Origin: Pseudohongiella spirulinae
GTDB taxonomy: Bacteria; Pseudomonadota; Gammaproteobacteria; Pseudomonadales; Pseudohongiellaceae
Length of the DNA stretch: 64,000 nucleotides
Assembly: GCF_001444425.1 (NCBI RefSeq)
Contig: NZ_CP013189.1
Coordinates: 2,976,001 to 3,040,000, forward strand
Direction of reading: 5' to 3'
Numbering within the stretch: position 1 is the first letter of the stretch; every line of letters starts with the position of its first letter. Shown in pieces: positions 1 to 10,364 of the stretch. Below the pieces are notes generated by a model. That model made no database searches and had not been told where the DNA came from. It was given only the letters and a program-made list of their open reading frames with translations. A program made the translations under genes and the position numbers.

Positions 1-318
1 CTGCGACAGCGAGGCATGCGTCTGAGCGGACCACTGCCTGCCGACACCCTGTTCACACCAAAGTATCTGGACACCGCCGATGCCGTGCTGGCCATGTACC
101 ATGATCAGGGACTACCGGTGCTGAAGTACAAAGGTTTCGGCCGTGCCAGCAATATCACCCTGGGGCTACCCATCATCCGAACATCAGTGGACCACGGCAC
201 CGCGCTGGACCTGGCCGGCAGCGGCCAGGCTGATGACGGTAGCCTGCGCACCGCGATCAATACCGCCTGTGAAATGGTAAAGGCTCAACAATCGCGTGCT
301 GAGGTTTCCTGCAAATGA
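1..318 (+). CDS. pdxA: 4-hydroxythreonine-4-phosphate dehydrogenase, C-terminal part
   Basis: The reading frame is open from the first base, so only the last 105 codons are present. PdxA is a cytosolic NAD-dependent dehydrogenase of the DXP-dependent pyridoxal phosphate pathway. The visible part has the family's C-terminal signatures: the stretch around [12 protein letters not shown] (about residues 31-42 of the fragment), which includes a conserved metal-binding His, and [15 protein letters not shown] near residues 59-73. The stop overlaps the rsmA start in an ATGA, so the two genes are translationally coupled. The order pdxA-rsmA-apaH is the usual gammaproteobacterial order. Identity is secure, but the N-terminus lies outside the window. 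Confidence 0.93.
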   Translation: MRQRGMRLSGPLPADTLFTPKYLDTADAVLAMYHDQGLPVLKYKGFGRASNITLGLPIIRTSVDHGTALDLAGSGQADDGSLRTAINTACEMVKAQQSRAEVSCK

Positions 319-1142
319 GCAGTGCATCCGGATCAATCACCACCGAACATCGTGCACGCAAGCGCTTTGGCCAGAACTTTTTGCATGACGCCAACATCAT
401 TCAGCGCATTGTCAGCGCCATCAACCCCGCCGCAGGTCAGCATATCGTTGAAATCGGCCCAGGCCAGGCCGCACTGACAACACCTCTGGTCGAAAGTGGT
501 GCCCGTGTCGATGCTATCGAACTGGATCGTGACCTGGCAGCCTGGCTGAGCAGCCACTTTGCCAGTGCCAGCAATTTCCGGCTACACCAAAGCGATGTGT
601 TGAAATTCGACCTCAGCACTCTGTCTGAAGAACCCCGCAGCCTGCGAATTGTCGGCAACCTGCCATACAATATTTCCACGCCCTGTATTTTTCATCTGCT
701 CAGTTATGCGCCTCTGATTGACGACATGTTATTCATGCTGCAACTGGAAGTTGTGCAGCGCCTGGCAGCAGTCAGCGGCGACCCTCAATACGGCCGACTG
801 GGCATTATGGCTCAGTACCATTGCCAGGTTGATCATCTGTTTGATGTGCCACCCGGCGCCTTTCGGCCTGCACCGAAAGTCACATCAGCGATAGTCAGAT
901 TACGGCCCCTGCGGGATCGAATACATGTTGCCAGGGATGAGGCGCTGTTTCAGCGGGTTGTACGTGATGCTTTCTCACAGCGCCGCAAAACTTTGCGTAA
1001 TGTGCTAAAACCCCTGATTAAGGAAACAGGCGCTACAGAGTTACCAGTCGACCTGAGCCTGCGACCCGAGAATCTGAGCCTGGCCGACTATACAGGACTC
1101 AGCAATGCGTTTTATGAAGCCCGAAAGAATACTCAGGAATAG
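315..1142 (+). CDS. rsmA: 16S rRNA (adenine(1518)-N(6)/adenine(1519)-N(6)) dimethyltransferase
   Basis: RsmA (KsgA) dimethylates two adjacent adenines in the 3' terminal hairpin of 16S rRNA during small-subunit maturation, using SAM. The 275-residue protein has the family features in order: RFGQNFL near residues 17-23, the SAM-binding EIGPG at 46-50, the acidic IELD near 68-71, and the catalytic NLPYN at 115-119. Its start overlaps the pdxA stop by 4 bp, and apaH begins at the base after its own stop, so this is one operon. Length and motifs are normal for the family. Confidence 0.97.
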   Translation: MSSASGSITTEHRARKRFGQNFLHDANIIQRIVSAINPAAGQHIVEIGPGQAALTTPLVESGARVDAIELDRDLAAWLSSHFASASNFRLHQSDVLKFDLSTLSEEPRSLRIVGNLPYNISTPCIFHLLSYAPLIDDMLFMLQLEVVQRLAAVSGDPQYGRLGIMAQYHCQVDHLFDVPPGAFRPAPKVTSAIVRLRPLRDRIHVARDEALFQRVVRDAFSQRRKTLRNVLKPLIKETGATELPVDLSLRPENLSLADYTGLSNAFYEARKNTQE

Positions 1143-1961
1143 ATGTCCACTTACGTCATAGGCGACATACAGGGCTGCTACAAGCCGCTGCGAAAACTCC
1201 TCAAAAGCGTTGATTTTCAACCTGGCAGGGATGCACTCTGGTGCGTGGGCGATCTGATTAACCGGGGACCAAAGTCGCTGGATACCCTGCGTTACCTGCG
1301 CGATATCGACGATGCCACGGAAATCGTGCTGGGCAATCACGACCTGCACTTTCTGGCACTGTATTATGACTGCGCGCCGGACAGCATCGGGCGACATACG
1401 CTCGATGCACTGCTGACTGCGCCGGACTGTGGTGATCTGGCCGACTGGCTGCGTCACAAACCACTGGTGCACTACGACTGCCTGCAAACATCGAAAGGCA
1501 TTCAGCATTATTTGATGGTGCATGCCGGTGTTGCGCCCCAATGGACCCTGCAGAAAACGCTTAACCTGGCCGCCGAAGTTGAACTGACCTTACAGGGCCC
1601 CGATTTCCGCAAGTTTCTGAGCAAAATGTACGGCAACAAACCGGCCCGTTGGCGCGATGAAGTCACCGGTTATCGGCGCCTGCGCCTGATCACCAACTAT
1701 CTGACCCGCCTGCGCTTCTGTAACGCCAAAGGAAAAATGGATTTTGAGATGAAGGAAGGTGCCAGTAAGGCACCCGAAGGTTTCCGGCCCTGGTTCGAGT
1801 ATGAGCAACTGACCCCACAGACCAATATTCTGTTCGGCCACTGGGCCGCCCTGCAGGGTGTCACCAGCAAGCCGCATGTCTACGCACTGGATACCGGCTG
1901 TGTCTGGGGACGGGAACTGACCATGATGCGCCTGGACGATCACAAACTGTTCAGCGTCTGA
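1143..1961 (+). CDS. apaH: Symmetrical bis(5'-nucleosyl)-tetraphosphatase
   Basis: ApaH hydrolyses diadenosine tetraphosphate (Ap4A) to two ADP and belongs to the PPP-type metallophosphoesterases. The 272-residue protein shows the metal-binding blocks GDIQGC (7-12), GDLINRGP (36-43) and GNHDLH (64-69). It follows rsmA with no gap and is 13 bp from cca. In many gammaproteobacteria apaG lies between rsmA and apaH; here it is absent from that position. Confidence 0.96.
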   Translation: MSTYVIGDIQGCYKPLRKLLKSVDFQPGRDALWCVGDLINRGPKSLDTLRYLRDIDDATEIVLGNHDLHFLALYYDCAPDSIGRHTLDALLTAPDCGDLADWLRHKPLVHYDCLQTSKGIQHYLMVHAGVAPQWTLQKTLNLAAEVELTLQGPDFRKFLSKMYGNKPARWRDEVTGYRRLRLITNYLTRLRFCNAKGKMDFEMKEGASKAPEGFRPWFEYEQLTPQTNILFGHWAALQGVTSKPHVYALDTGCVWGRELTMMRLDDHKLFSV

Positions 1962-1974
1962 TAGACTGCAGCGC

Positions 1975-3237
1975 ATGAAAATCTACCTTGTTGGCGGTGC
2001 CGTGCGTGACACATTACTGGGCCTGGACGGTGCCGACCGTGACTGGGTGGTAGTTGGTGCCACGCCAGCGCAGATGATCGAACTTGGCTATACGCCTGTC
2101 GGCAAAGACTTCCCGGTCTTTCTGCACCCGCAAACTCATGAAGAATATGCCCTGGCCCGTACTGAACGGAAGTCCGGTACAGGCTACAAAGGGTTCACCG
2201 TCTACGCCGCTCCGGATGTCACGCTGGAGCAGGATCTGCAACGCCGCGATCTGACCATCAACGCCATGGCACAGGATCAGAATGGCACCTTGATTGATCC
2301 GTGGGGTGGCGTTGAAGACCTGGCCAAAAAGCAATTGCGGCACGTATCGCCGGCTTTCAGTGAGGATCCCTTGCGTGTGTTGCGGGTAGCCCGCTTTATG
2401 GCACGATTCAAACACCTGGGCTTCACTATAGCGGCTGAAACCCGTCAGTTAATGGCGAAAATGACCGACAGCGGCGAGTTGTCCGCATTGACAGCAGAGC
2501 GCGTCTGGCAGGAAATTCAGACGGCCATGTCGGAAAAAGATGCTGACGCGTTTGTGCTGACCCTGCGAGAAGCAGGTGCACTCAAAGTTCTGTTGCCCGA
2601 AGTCAACGCGCTGTTTGGCGTGCCTCAACCAGCGCAATGGCATCCGGAAATTGATACCGGACTGCACACCCTTTTGTCATTGCAACAGGCCTGTCGCCTG
2701 AGCGACGACCCGGTGGTTCGCTTCGCATGCCTGATGCATGATGTCGGCAAGGGACTGACGCCACAGAGCGAATGGCCCCGGCATATTGCCCATGAACAGC
2801 GCGGCGTCGAATTGATCAGACAAGCCTGCACGCGGCTGCGCAGTCCTAACGAGTACCAGGACCTGGCTTTGCTGGTCTGCCAGTATCACACTCATTGCCA
2901 CAGTGCCCTTGGTCTGAAACCGTCAACCCTGCTTAAAACACTGAACGCGCTGGACGTGTTTCGTCGTCCGCAACGCCTGCAGAAATTTCTGCTGGCCTGC
3001 CAGGCTGATGCCCGCGGCAGAACCGGTTTCGAAGATTCAGCGTATCCACAGGCAGATCTTTTTCGCAAAGCATTTGAGGTCGCCCAGGCCATCAGTGTTC
3101 CAGAGCTGCTCAAACAACACCCGGTGGTCAAGGGAGCTGCGGCTGGCGAACAGATCAGAGAGCGTCTTCAGGATGCACGCCTGCGGGCTATTCGCAAGCT
3201 GATCAACTCAGGAAAACAGAATGCCATTGATGACTGA
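1975..3237 (+). CDS. cca: CCA-adding tRNA nucleotidyltransferase with HD domain
   Basis: This enzyme builds or repairs the 3' CCA of tRNAs. The 420-residue protein has the class II nucleotidyltransferase N-terminus: GGAVRD at 7-12 and the catalytic DRD carboxylates at 21-23. After the neck comes [10 protein letters not shown] near 90-99. The C-terminal half carries an HD phosphohydrolase motif (MHDVGKG, His255-Asp256), which in gammaproteobacterial Cca adds 2',3'-cyclic phosphodiesterase and phosphatase activities. It sits 13 bp after apaH, and its last 17 bp overlap the next gene. Confidence 0.95.
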   Translation: MKIYLVGGAVRDTLLGLDGADRDWVVVGATPAQMIELGYTPVGKDFPVFLHPQTHEEYALARTERKSGTGYKGFTVYAAPDVTLEQDLQRRDLTINAMAQDQNGTLIDPWGGVEDLAKKQLRHVSPAFSEDPLRVLRVARFMARFKHLGFTIAAETRQLMAKMTDSGELSALTAERVWQEIQTAMSEKDADAFVLTLREAGALKVLLPEVNALFGVPQPAQWHPEIDTGLHTLLSLQQACRLSDDPVVRFACLMHDVGKGLTPQSEWPRHIAHEQRGVELIRQACTRLRSPNEYQDLALLVCQYHTHCHSALGLKPSTLLKTLNALDVFRRPQRLQKFLLACQADARGRTGFEDSAYPQADLFRKAFEVAQAISVPELLKQHPVVKGAAAGEQIRERLQDARLRAIRKLINSGKQNAIDD

Positions 3238-3988
3238 CAGAGTGACCCAAACACCCGTGGTACTTGTAACCGGGGCGGCCCGCCGCATTGGTGCCGAGAT
3301 TGTGAGGGTGTTTCATGAGAACGGCTACAACGTCATCATTCATTATCGCTCATCGGAAAGTGACGCGCGGGCGCTGCAGCAGCAACTTAATCAGCAGCGT
3401 GCCGATAGTGCAAAGTTGCTGCAGGCTGACCTGAACGATCCGGTACAGGTCATCTCACTGGCCTGCGATGCAGTCGGTTGTTATGGTCGCGTTGACGCGC
3501 TGGTCAACAATGCCAGCGCATTCTACGCGACGCCGGTTGGAAGTATCACACAGGCGCACTGGGATGCACTGATGAACAGCAATGCGCGTGCACCTCTGTT
3601 CCTGAGTCAGGCACTGGCCGGGAATCTGAGGACAGCTCAGGGCAGCATCGTCAATCTGACGGATATCAATGTGGAGCGCGGCATGGCGAACTTTACCCCC
3701 TACACCATGGCCAAGGCTGCACTAATGGCCATGACCCGTTCTCTGGCGCAGGAGCTGGCACCCGAGGTGCGTGTTAATTCTGTATCACCCGGCGCTATCT
3801 TATGGCCAGAGCACAACGGCGATCCGCAGCAGCAAGCCGAAGAGCAGGCCAGAATACTGGCTGGCATTCCCGCAGGCAAACTGGGCACTGAACGTGACAT
3901 TGCCGAGACAGTCTATTTTATCGCCACATCAGGCAGTTATATGACTGGCGAGAATATTCGCGTCGATGGCGGGCGGGCGCTGGCCTGA
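3221..3988 (+). CDS. Pteridine reductase (short-chain dehydrogenase)
   Basis: A 255-residue NADPH-dependent SDR. It has the dinucleotide-binding TGAARRIG (17-24), whose Arg-containing TGxxxRxG form is typical of pteridine reductases, NNAS near 96-99, and a catalytic Asp148/Tyr161/Lys165 set. Asp in place of the usual Ser, 13 residues before Tyr, matches the PTR1/FolM-type family and not ordinary SDRs. The expected role is reduction of pterins or dihydrofolate. The gene overlaps the end of cca and has an AGGAAA ribosome site about 6 bp before its ATG; an in-frame ATG at 3230 is a possible alternative. folK and folB lie about 4 kb downstream on the other strand. Confidence 0.85.
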   Translation: MPLMTDRVTQTPVVLVTGAARRIGAEIVRVFHENGYNVIIHYRSSESDARALQQQLNQQRADSAKLLQADLNDPVQVISLACDAVGCYGRVDALVNNASAFYATPVGSITQAHWDALMNSNARAPLFLSQALAGNLRTAQGSIVNLTDINVERGMANFTPYTMAKAALMAMTRSLAQELAPEVRVNSVSPGAILWPEHNGDPQQQAEEQARILAGIPAGKLGTERDIAETVYFIATSGSYMTGENIRVDGGRALA

Positions 3989-3998
3989 TCAGACACTC

Positions 3999-5867
3999 TC
4001 AGCCGGTTGCCTTCAGTAACCGGCTTATTTCTTCCCGCTCCAGCGTTTCATTAGCCAGCAATCCATCAATCAGGCGCTGCAAAGCCTCTTTATTGGCCGT
4101 GAGCAGCTCATCGGTGCGCCGCTCAGCCTCAGTGATGATACGCCTGACCTCCTCGTCAATCCGTCTGGCCGTAAACTCACTGTAATCGCGCTCCTGTGTC
4201 ATCTCATAACCCAAAAACGGGTGCTCAGTACCCAGATGGAAATGTACCGGCCCGAGCTTGTCACTCATGCCCCACTGCGCCACCATCATGCGCGCCAGGC
4301 GCGTTGCCTGTTCAAGATCATTGGCCGCACCACTGCTGATATTGCCGAGCATCAGGCGCTCGGCACCGCGACCTGCCAGCAAAACTGACAATCTTGACAG
4401 GACATAAGGTTCTGTGAAGTTGTGACGATCCTCATCCGGCAACTGCTCTGTCACCCCCAGCGCGCGACCACGGGGGATGATCGACATCTTATGTACCGGG
4501 TCAGTATCGGGCAGCATCATGGCCACCAATGCGTGACCACTTTCGTGCACGGCGGTGCGATGCCGCTCAGACGGATTCAGCATATCCAGCCGTTCACTGC
4601 CCATGACCACCCGATCGTGCGCCTTGCCCATATCCTCAGCCGTAATTTCATCGGCGTCACGGCGTGCCGCCAGCAGTGCCGCCTCATTAGCCAGGTTGGC
4701 CAGATCCGCGCCGGAGAAACCTGCCGTCATACGAGCCATCTCTTCCAGGTTCACATCATCTGCCAGTGGCAATTTGCGTGTATGGACTTTTAATATGGCC
4801 AGGCGGGCGGCCTGCTGAGGCAACTCCAGCGTGACCTTGCGATCAAAACGACCCGGTCTTAACAGGGCCGGGTCCAGCACATCCGGTCTGTTGGTGGCTG
4901 CCAGCACCACCACCGCTTCATGAGCCGAAAAACCATCCATTTCAGCCAACACCTGATTAAGCGTCTGTTCTCTTTCATCGTTACCGCCGCCCAGACCCGT
5001 GCCACGCATACGTCCCACAGAGTCGATCTCATCAATGAAAATAAGGGCTGGAGCCCGTTTTCGGGCTTCTTTGAACATGTCACGAACCCGGGATGCCCCC
5101 ACCCCAACAAACATTTCGATAAACTCGGAACCGCTGATGCTGAAAAAAGGCACCCCCGCCTCATGAGCTGTCGCTTTGGCCAGCAAGGTTTTGCCGGTAC
5201 CGGGTGGCCCCATCAGCAGTATGCCACGCGGCATGTGCGCACCTATTTTGCGGAATTTTTCCGGCTGTTTAAGAAAATCGATGATTTCCTGCAGATCCTG
5301 TTTGGCCGAATCGGCGCCAGCAACCTCGTCATAGCCGACACTGTTCTCGGTTACCTCAAACAGACGGGCGCCTGAACGCGAAAACCCGAACAGCCCATCG
5401 CGGCCACTGCCACCCATGCGTCGCTGCATCATGCGGCTCAGATAGATAAAAAAAGCAATCATCAGCAGCCAGGGCAAAAATCCCAGCAAGAGCTGCAGCC
5501 AAAGCGGCTGTTCCGCCGATTCAGCGCTGATCAGTACATTCTGCTGCTCCAGAAGAGGCAGCAATTGCTCATCACCGGAGGCCGGCTGCACGCTGATAAA
5601 TCGTGTCTGACTGCCATCACTGCCCCGGTAAGTGCCCAGCAACTGATCACCACGAAAAGTGACCTCTGACACTTCGCCCTGGCGTACAGCCTGTTTAAAG
5701 TCCGAATAGCTTAATGATTCACGCGCTGGCTGCGACACTGCAAAAAACAGGTAGTACACAATAAAAACCAGCATCATCCAGAACCAGGTCTGCGAATCGA
5801 ACGGCCCCGGCTGACCCGCCGGCTGCTTTGGTGAGTGCTGTTGATTTTTCTCGGAATCTTGTTCCAT
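3999..5867 (-). CDS. ftsH: ATP-dependent zinc metalloprotease of the FtsH family
   Basis: FtsH is a membrane-anchored hexameric AAA protease that degrades misfolded membrane proteins and regulatory substrates. The 622-residue protein has a first membrane segment near 28-44, a periplasmic domain, and a second membrane segment near 122-144. These are followed by Walker A GPPGTGKT (220-227), Walker B IFIDE (276-280), the second region of homology around 326-343 (NRPD to GRFDR) and the zinc site HESGH (441-445). The third zinc ligand is probably the Asp of GAANDLEQ near 520. It stands alone here and is not next to rlmE and folP, the usual gammaproteobacterial context, so it may be a second paralogue; this cannot be settled from one window. 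Confidence 0.92.
   Translation of the reverse strand: MEQDSEKNQQHSPKQPAGQPGPFDSQTWFWMMLVFIVYYLFFAVSQPARESLSYSDFKQAVRQGEVSEVTFRGDQLLGTYRGSDGSQTRFISVQPASGDEQLLPLLEQQNVLISAESAEQPLWLQLLLGFLPWLLMIAFFIYLSRMMQRRMGGSGRDGLFGFSRSGARLFEVTENSVGYDEVAGADSAKQDLQEIIDFLKQPEKFRKIGAHMPRGILLMGPPGTGKTLLAKATAHEAGVPFFSISGSEFIEMFVGVGASRVRDMFKEARKRAPALIFIDEIDSVGRMRGTGLGGGNDEREQTLNQVLAEMDGFSAHEAVVVLAATNRPDVLDPALLRPGRFDRKVTLELPQQAARLAILKVHTRKLPLADDVNLEEMARMTAGFSGADLANLANEAALLAARRDADEITAEDMGKAHDRVVMGSERLDMLNPSERHRTAVHESGHALVAMMLPDTDPVHKMSIIPRGRALGVTEQLPDEDRHNFTEPYVLSRLSVLLAGRGAERLMLGNISSGAANDLEQATRLARMMVAQWGMSDKLGPVHFHLGTEHPFLGYEMTQERDYSEFTARRIDEEVRRIITEAERRTDELLTANKEALQRLIDGLLANETLEREEISRLLKATG
4001..4030 (+). terminator. 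Stem-loop terminator shared by the convergent pteridine reductase and ftsH
   Basis: An 8-bp perfect stem, AGCCGGTT (4001-4008) with AACCGGCT (4018-4025), is followed on the plus strand by a T-rich TATTTCTT. It would terminate the pteridine reductase transcript. The hairpin lies inside the last codons of the convergent ftsH gene, so the same bases do both jobs. Confidence 0.55.
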
Positions 5868-6029
5868 GAGCGCTATCCCGGCTAAAAAAACTGATGACTG
5901 ATCTTAACAGCATGCCGCAAAGGCTGAATACGTTCAATTTAACGACGAATGTCTTTGCCCTGACCCTGGCAGTTGGTTAAGATCGGGGCGAAGAATCTAC
6001 AACACTATAACAAACAAGAGACTCTGATT

Positions 6030-7433
6030 ATGCTGACAGTTCGCCGAGAGGGAGAAGTCCAACCCGGTATCAAGTGGGGCCCCTTCGTATTTCGTATTCC
6101 CTTCATTCACGCCCGATTTGCACTACCTGAGTTTCTGCAGGGAATTTGCGTTGCCGGTGCCACCGGTCTTGCACTGGTCCCCGTTATGACGGCGTCCTTT
6201 GGCCTGAGCTTCGAAGAAGCCGTCACCATGGCCATGTTCCACACCATGCTGATCGCCAGTGCCTGGTTATTTTTTGGTGACCCGGTGGCACCGGGCTGGC
6301 TGACCCCGGCACTTCCCTTCATCTTTGCCTTTGTGCTGGGAGGAGGCAATTCACCCGAAGAGCAGTTTCAGTTAATGACTGCCCTGTCGCTGAATTTTGC
6401 CGCCTTGTTGATCATTCTGGGCATAACGGGGTTCGGAGCAAAACTGGTGGCCTGGGTGCCAAATGTCCTGAAAGGCGGCATCATTCTGGGCGCAGCGGTG
6501 GCCGCGTTTATTCGTATCTTTGATCCGAATGATGCGGCCAGTGCGCTCAATCTGACCCCGATTGCAGCCGTCAGCTCGCTGGCACTGTGTATGTTCCTGA
6601 CCTTCTCCAAGCCCTTTCAGCGCCAGGCCGCACAGATGCCCTGGCTGGCCAAAATTGCTGGCCTGGGACTACTGCCTGCATTCGTAGTAGCAGGTATCGT
6701 CGGGTATTTTACCGGCGAAATGGAATTCAACATCCGCAGCGGCTTGCTGGATGTGCCGACGCATGCTGCATCACTGTGGGATAAAGCGTCACCACTGGTG
6801 ATCGGCTGGCCGGACATGTCTATGTTCCTTGCCGCCCTGCCCTTGGCGTTTATCACTTACATCCTGTTTTTTGGGGATGTAGTGACTGGCGAGGAGATGA
6901 TCAAAAACTCCCAGCCCATGCGCCCGGATGAAAAACTGGACGTGAACAGCAATCGCCTGCACATGTCCACCGGTATCCGTAATGCCGCGATGGCCGTTGT
7001 GGCGCCGTTTTTTGGTACTCAAGGGGTATTGTGGACAGGTATCCAGGTAATCGTGCTGAAGCGCTGGGCTTCCGGTCGTGACAAGATGGACTCCATCTTT
7101 GATGGCATCTCGGCTTACTACGTGTACGGCTTTCCGGTGCTGTTTATCGTGCTGCCGATTGTCACACTGCTGCAACCGCTGTTACCAATCGCGCTTGCGG
7201 TGACGCTGTTGCTGACCGGCTTTGCCTGCGCGACCCTGGCGTTGACCACCGTGACCGATACCACCGAGCGTGGGGCCATGGTGCTGACCGCAATGGCCTT
7301 TGCATTGTTTGACCCATGGACAGGCCTGCTGGCTGGCCTGGCAACCATTCTGGTCGTTGTTGGCCCGCATGTATTCTCAGTTAAAAAGCAGACGCCTGAA
7401 GAACCGACCTCGGCGGAGGCCGCGCCGGACTGA
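6030..7433 (+). CDS. Polytopic inner-membrane protein, transporter-like, substrate unknown
   Basis: A 467-residue protein dominated by hydrophobic segments; I count roughly eleven to thirteen likely membrane helices. Segments rich in Gly and Pro, such as the one around PVAPGWLTPALPFIFAF, and the general layout recall the nucleobase/benzoate/sulfate permease fold (NCS2/SulP type), but no family signature is clear enough to name a substrate. The ATG at 6030 is preferred over one at 5973 because the protein then begins just before the conserved part and has an AAGAGA about 10 bp upstream. The C-terminal tail is short, charged and rich in Glu and Ala. The gene stands alone between ftsH and folK. 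Confidence 0.55.
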   Translation: MLTVRREGEVQPGIKWGPFVFRIPFIHARFALPEFLQGICVAGATGLALVPVMTASFGLSFEEAVTMAMFHTMLIASAWLFFGDPVAPGWLTPALPFIFAFVLGGGNSPEEQFQLMTALSLNFAALLIILGITGFGAKLVAWVPNVLKGGIILGAAVAAFIRIFDPNDAASALNLTPIAAVSSLALCMFLTFSKPFQRQAAQMPWLAKIAGLGLLPAFVVAGIVGYFTGEMEFNIRSGLLDVPTHAASLWDKASPLVIGWPDMSMFLAALPLAFITYILFFGDVVTGEEMIKNSQPMRPDEKLDVNSNRLHMSTGIRNAAMAVVAPFFGTQGVLWTGIQVIVLKRWASGRDKMDSIFDGISAYYVYGFPVLFIVLPIVTLLQPLLPIALAVTLLLTGFACATLALTTVTDTTERGAMVLTAMAFALFDPWTGLLAGLATILVVVGPHVFSVKKQTPEEPTSAEAAPD

Positions 7434-7446
7434 AGGGTCTAATAAC

Positions 7447-7490
7447 TTAGCTGGCAGTGGCAGCAGATATCTGCTGTCCCTGCCAGCTGA
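7447..7490. terminator. Long hairpin between convergent genes
   Basis: An almost continuous 40-nt hairpin: AGCTGGCAG (7449-7457) pairs with CTGCCAGCT (7480-7488), and the centre is the perfect palindrome CAGCAGATATCTGCTG (7461-7476). It begins two bases after the start of the folK stop and encodes the last FolK residues. It has no T-run, so it is a plausible bidirectional transcription end or an RNA-stabilising hairpin, not a classic intrinsic terminator. Confidence 0.45.
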
Positions 7491-7968
7491 AGTCAACGGG
7501 CCAAAGACGTTGACAGGATTTATCGTAGGCCTGCCAGAGTCCTTGATAGGTCTTTCCGGAATGCGGATCTGTGCGATCGCCACAGATTTGCGCCATCGGC
7601 CAAAGCACAAACGCGTTACGGGTAATTTCTGGGCGCGGCAGTGTCATGCCACAGTGTTCTCCCTGCAAATCACCGAATGTCAGAATATCAATGTCCAGGG
7701 TTCGTGCTGAAAATCGCGGCACATCGCGACGGCGACCGTTGGCATCTTCCAGGGCCTTGATCGAATGACTGATATCCTTCAACGGCATAGTGGTGTCAGC
7801 GGCGACCACCATATTGAGAAAGTTACTACCATCGAAACCAACTGCCTCACTTTCAAACACAGAAGACAGTGTCAGTGGCCCAAAAAGGCGTTGCAATCCG
7901 GTTAATGCCTGACGAATGTGATAGTCGGCATTCTGGTTACTGCCAAGGCTCAGCGTCAGTTGTGTCAT
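7447..7968 (-). CDS. folK: 2-amino-4-hydroxy-6-hydroxymethyldihydropteridine diphosphokinase
   Basis: FolK (HPPK) transfers pyrophosphate from ATP to 6-hydroxymethyl-7,8-dihydropterin in folate biosynthesis. The 173-residue protein has the expected N-terminus (SLGSN near 7-11), FLNMVV near residues 50-55, GRRRDVPRFSARTLDIDIL in the middle with the conserved Arg residues and the metal-binding DIDI, and LPRPEI with a downstream FVLWPM. It lies 29 bp downstream of folB in the same direction, so tsaD-folB-folK is probably one transcript. Confidence 0.94.
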   Translation of the reverse strand: MTQLTLSLGSNQNADYHIRQALTGLQRLFGPLTLSSVFESEAVGFDGSNFLNMVVAADTTMPLKDISHSIKALEDANGRRRDVPRFSARTLDIDILTFGDLQGEHCGMTLPRPEITRNAFVLWPMAQICGDRTDPHSGKTYQGLWQAYDKSCQRLWPVDFSWQGQQISAATAS

Positions 7969-7997
7969 GAAAAAAGATTCCGTGCAGTCGCGAAGAT

Positions 7998-8369
7998 TCA
8001 GAGCGGCAATTGCGCCGGGCGTGTGCCACGCTCAATGATCACGCCCACATCCCTTGCACCGGTGACCGCTCCTGGTTTGCCCAACCGCAGACGCAACCAG
8101 TTCACCGGAAACTCACTCAGCACAATGTCGGCAACCCGCTCTGCCATGGTTTCGATCAGTAAGAATTCCGCTTCTTCAATAAACGCAATCAACCGCTTGG
8201 AGACGGCTTTGTAGTCCAGTGTCAAGTTGATATCTTCGGTCTGCGCCGCCACACGAATATCAGTCGCCATATCCAGATCGAGACTGACCGTTTGTCGAAT
8301 TTTCCGTTCCCAATCATAGATGCCAATCACAGTCTGAATTTCCAGCTCGCGTATGTAAACAATATCCAT
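7998..8369 (-). CDS. folB: Dihydroneopterin aldolase
   Basis: FolB cleaves 7,8-dihydroneopterin to 6-hydroxymethyl-dihydropterin and glycolaldehyde, the step before FolK. The 123-residue length is typical. The N-terminus carries the family signature IRELEIQTVIGIYDWERK (residues 5-22), where the Tyr and Glu sit in the active-site tunnel, and a later FLLIETMAERVAD holds the conserved Glu. The start codon shares one base with the tsaD stop (TGATG), indicating coupled translation. Confidence 0.94.
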   Translation of the reverse strand: MDIVYIRELEIQTVIGIYDWERKIRQTVSLDLDMATDIRVAAQTEDINLTLDYKAVSKRLIAFIEEAEFLLIETMAERVADIVLSEFPVNWLRLRLGKPGAVTGARDVGVIIERGTRPAQLPL

Positions 8370-9466
8370 CAGGAAGCCTCAGTATCAGGGCGAAATACGG
8401 ACAGGCCGTGCGAAGGGTCAAGCCGGGTGTTAAATGCGCTCAGTGGTGGCAGCTTATCCATGGGCCAGCGAGCTCTGGCCCGGATGGCCAGACCTTCCCG
8501 CTGCCCGGCCATCAAGCGCTGGCAACCGGCATACGCAATCATGGCGCCGTTATCAGTGCAAAACCTTGGCTGAGCATAAAACAATCTGGCACGCCGGGAT
8601 TCAACCATGGCCTGCAGTCCTTCGCGAAGCCGGGTGTTGGCACTCACTCCACCGGCAATAATAAGGGATTTGAGGCCAGTATGCTCCAGCGCCCGGCGGC
8701 ACTTAATCACCAGGGTCTGCACCACGGCCTCTTCAAAGGCCAGCGCCACATCTGCTTTGTCTTGTTCTGTCAAGCCATCGGGCCGGGCGGCCAGCTCTGC
8801 CAGTGTATTGCGGACATAAGTTTTCAGACCGCTGAAACTGAAATCCAGTCCTGGCCGGTTGACCATGGGCCGCGGAAACTCAAATCGTCCTGACTGCCCC
8901 TGTTGCGCGAGAGCGGCGACCCTCGGTCCGCCGGGATAAGACAGGCCCAGCATCTTGGCCACCTTGTCAAAAGCTTCCCCGGCGGCATCATCCAGAGACT
9001 CACCCAACAGGGTGTACTCGCCAATACCATTCACGGCTACCAGTTGAGTATGCCCGCCCGATACCAGCAGCGCTACAAATGGAAACTGCGGGGGATGTTC
9101 TTCGAGCATGGGGGCGAGTAAGTGCCCCTCCATGTGATGTACCCCTACCGCCGGGACATTCCAGGCCAGCGCCAGTGAACGACCCAGTGCCGCACCCACC
9201 AGTAATGCGCCGATCAGACCAGGGCCAGCGGTGTAGGCCACTCCATCGATGGAAGCGGCACTGATGTTTTTGTCTGCCATCAACTGCCGGATCATCGGCA
9301 GGGTTTTGCGCACATGATCGCGCGACGCCAGCTCCGGAATCACCCCGCCATAACGGGCATGCATCTCGATCTGACTGTAAAGGGCATCGCCCAACAGACC
9401 CTGCTCACTGTCATAAATGGCAATGCCGGTTTCGTCACAGGAGGTTTCCAGACCCAGAACGCGCAT
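8369..9466 (-). CDS. tsaD: tRNA N6-adenosine threonylcarbamoyltransferase
   Basis: TsaD, with TsaB and TsaE, transfers threonylcarbamoyl to A37 of ANN-decoding tRNAs. It is an ASKHA-fold protein. Visible features are [10 protein letters not shown] at 7-16, the metal-binding HHMEGH near 111-116, SGGHTQL near 134-140 and the phosphate-loop [10 protein letters not shown] near 273-282. At 365 residues it is slightly longer than the usual 335-340 because of a C-terminal extension. It is divergent from rpsU, the standard arrangement in gammaproteobacteria, and shares one base with folB downstream. Confidence 0.96.
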   Translation of the reverse strand: MRVLGLETSCDETGIAIYDSEQGLLGDALYSQIEMHARYGGVIPELASRDHVRKTLPMIRQLMADKNISAASIDGVAYTAGPGLIGALLVGAALGRSLALAWNVPAVGVHHMEGHLLAPMLEEHPPQFPFVALLVSGGHTQLVAVNGIGEYTLLGESLDDAAGEAFDKVAKMLGLSYPGGPRVAALAQQGQSGRFEFPRPMVNRPGLDFSFSGLKTYVRNTLAELAARPDGLTEQDKADVALAFEEAVVQTLVIKCRRALEHTGLKSLIIAGGVSANTRLREGLQAMVESRRARLFYAQPRFCTDNGAMIAYAGCQRLMAGQREGLAIRARARWPMDKLPPLSAFNTRLDPSHGLSVFRPDTEAS

Positions 9467-9556
9467 AAAAACTCATTGATTTATCAAAAAAGACGTGAAT
9501 AATACGGCAGCCCTCGCCGATTAGCCAGCCAGAGCCACTGTAAATGCAATTAGCTT

Positions 9557-9585
9557 TTGCATTTCAGGAGAAGTCGCATTAACAT
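9557..9585 (+). promoter_or_regulatory. Likely sigma-70 promoter of the rpsU-dnaG-rpoD operon
   Basis: TTGCAT (9557-9562) and TAACAT (9580-9585) are separated by exactly 17 bp in the tsaD/rpsU divergent region. The -10 lies about 40 bp before the rpsU start. The match to the -35/-10 consensus is good, but activity is inferred. Confidence 0.5.
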
Positions 9586-9625
9586 ATGCGCCCCTTTAAA
9601 TTGAATGGAAAGGTGTCTGCACACT

Positions 9626-9841
9626 ATGCCAATGGTAAAACTGAAAGAAAACGAGCCGTTCGATGTGGCTCTGCGCCGCTTCAAGCGTTCATGCGAGAAA
9701 GCTGGCGTTCTGGCGGAAGTCCGTCGTAAGGAATTCTATGAAAAGCCCACTGCTGCCCGCAAGCGTAAAGCAGCTGCAGCGGTCAAGCGTCATCTGAAGA
9801 AGCTGTCACGCGACAACAAGCGAACCAAGCGCCTCTACTGA
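9626..9841 (+). CDS. rpsU: 30S ribosomal protein S21
   Basis: The 71-residue product is a canonical bS21: [20 protein letters not shown] near the N-terminus, then a very basic helix with [16 protein letters not shown] place the start at 9626, giving the usual family length, with GGAAAGG about 13 bp upstream; an ATG at 9605 would add seven residues the family lacks. It is the first gene of the macromolecular-synthesis operon with yqeY, dnaG and rpoD. Confidence 0.96.
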   Translation: MPMVKLKENEPFDVALRRFKRSCEKAGVLAEVRRKEFYEKPTAARKRKAAAAVKRHLKKLSRDNKRTKRLY

Positions 9842-9886
9842 TCACCGCCAGAGGCAATCACCAGACTCTGCTACCGGAATCCCGTT

Positions 9887-10345
9887 ATGGCCGACAGTGC
9901 GTTGAAAAATCAGCTGACTGAAGCGATGAAAGACGCGATGCGCGCCAAAGACAAGGCCCGCCTGGGCACTGTCCGGATGGCGCTTGCCGAGATCAAAAGG
10001 ATCGAGGTAGACGAACGCATCGAGCCAGATGATTCACGGGTGTTGTCACTGCTTGAAAAAATGATCAAGCAGCGCAAGGAGTCTCTGCGCCAGTACGAAG
10101 AGGCCGGCCGTACCGATCTGGCCGACATCGAGCAGGCCGAAATCGCTGTGCTGCAGGAGTTTATGCCTGCCGCCCTGAGCGAACAGGAACTGGACGCCAT
10201 CATCACGCAGGCACTGTCTGATACCGATGCCAAAGGCATGCAGGATATGGGCAAGGTGATGGCTGCGGTTAAACCTCAGGTAGCGGGGCGCGCCGATATG
10301 GGCGCCATCAGCCAGACGATCAAAAGCCGACTCTCTAACATCTGA
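9887..10345 (+). CDS. GatB/YqeY domain protein
   Basis: A 152-residue helical protein of the GatB/YqeY family, related to the tRNA-binding tail of the amidotransferase GatB. Recognisable stretches are LRQYEEAGRTDLADIEQAEI near 67-86, VLQEFMPAALSEQEL near 88-102, and the C-terminal GKVMAAVKPQVAGRADMG. Its biochemical role is not established. It lies 45 bp after rpsU and 19 bp before dnaG, a common position in proteobacteria. Confidence 0.88.
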   Translation: MADSALKNQLTEAMKDAMRAKDKARLGTVRMALAEIKRIEVDERIEPDDSRVLSLLEKMIKQRKESLRQYEEAGRTDLADIEQAEIAVLQEFMPAALSEQELDAIITQALSDTDAKGMQDMGKVMAAVKPQVAGRADMGAISQTIKSRLSNI

Positions 10346-10364
10346 CAGACTTCCGGGGGCTGAC

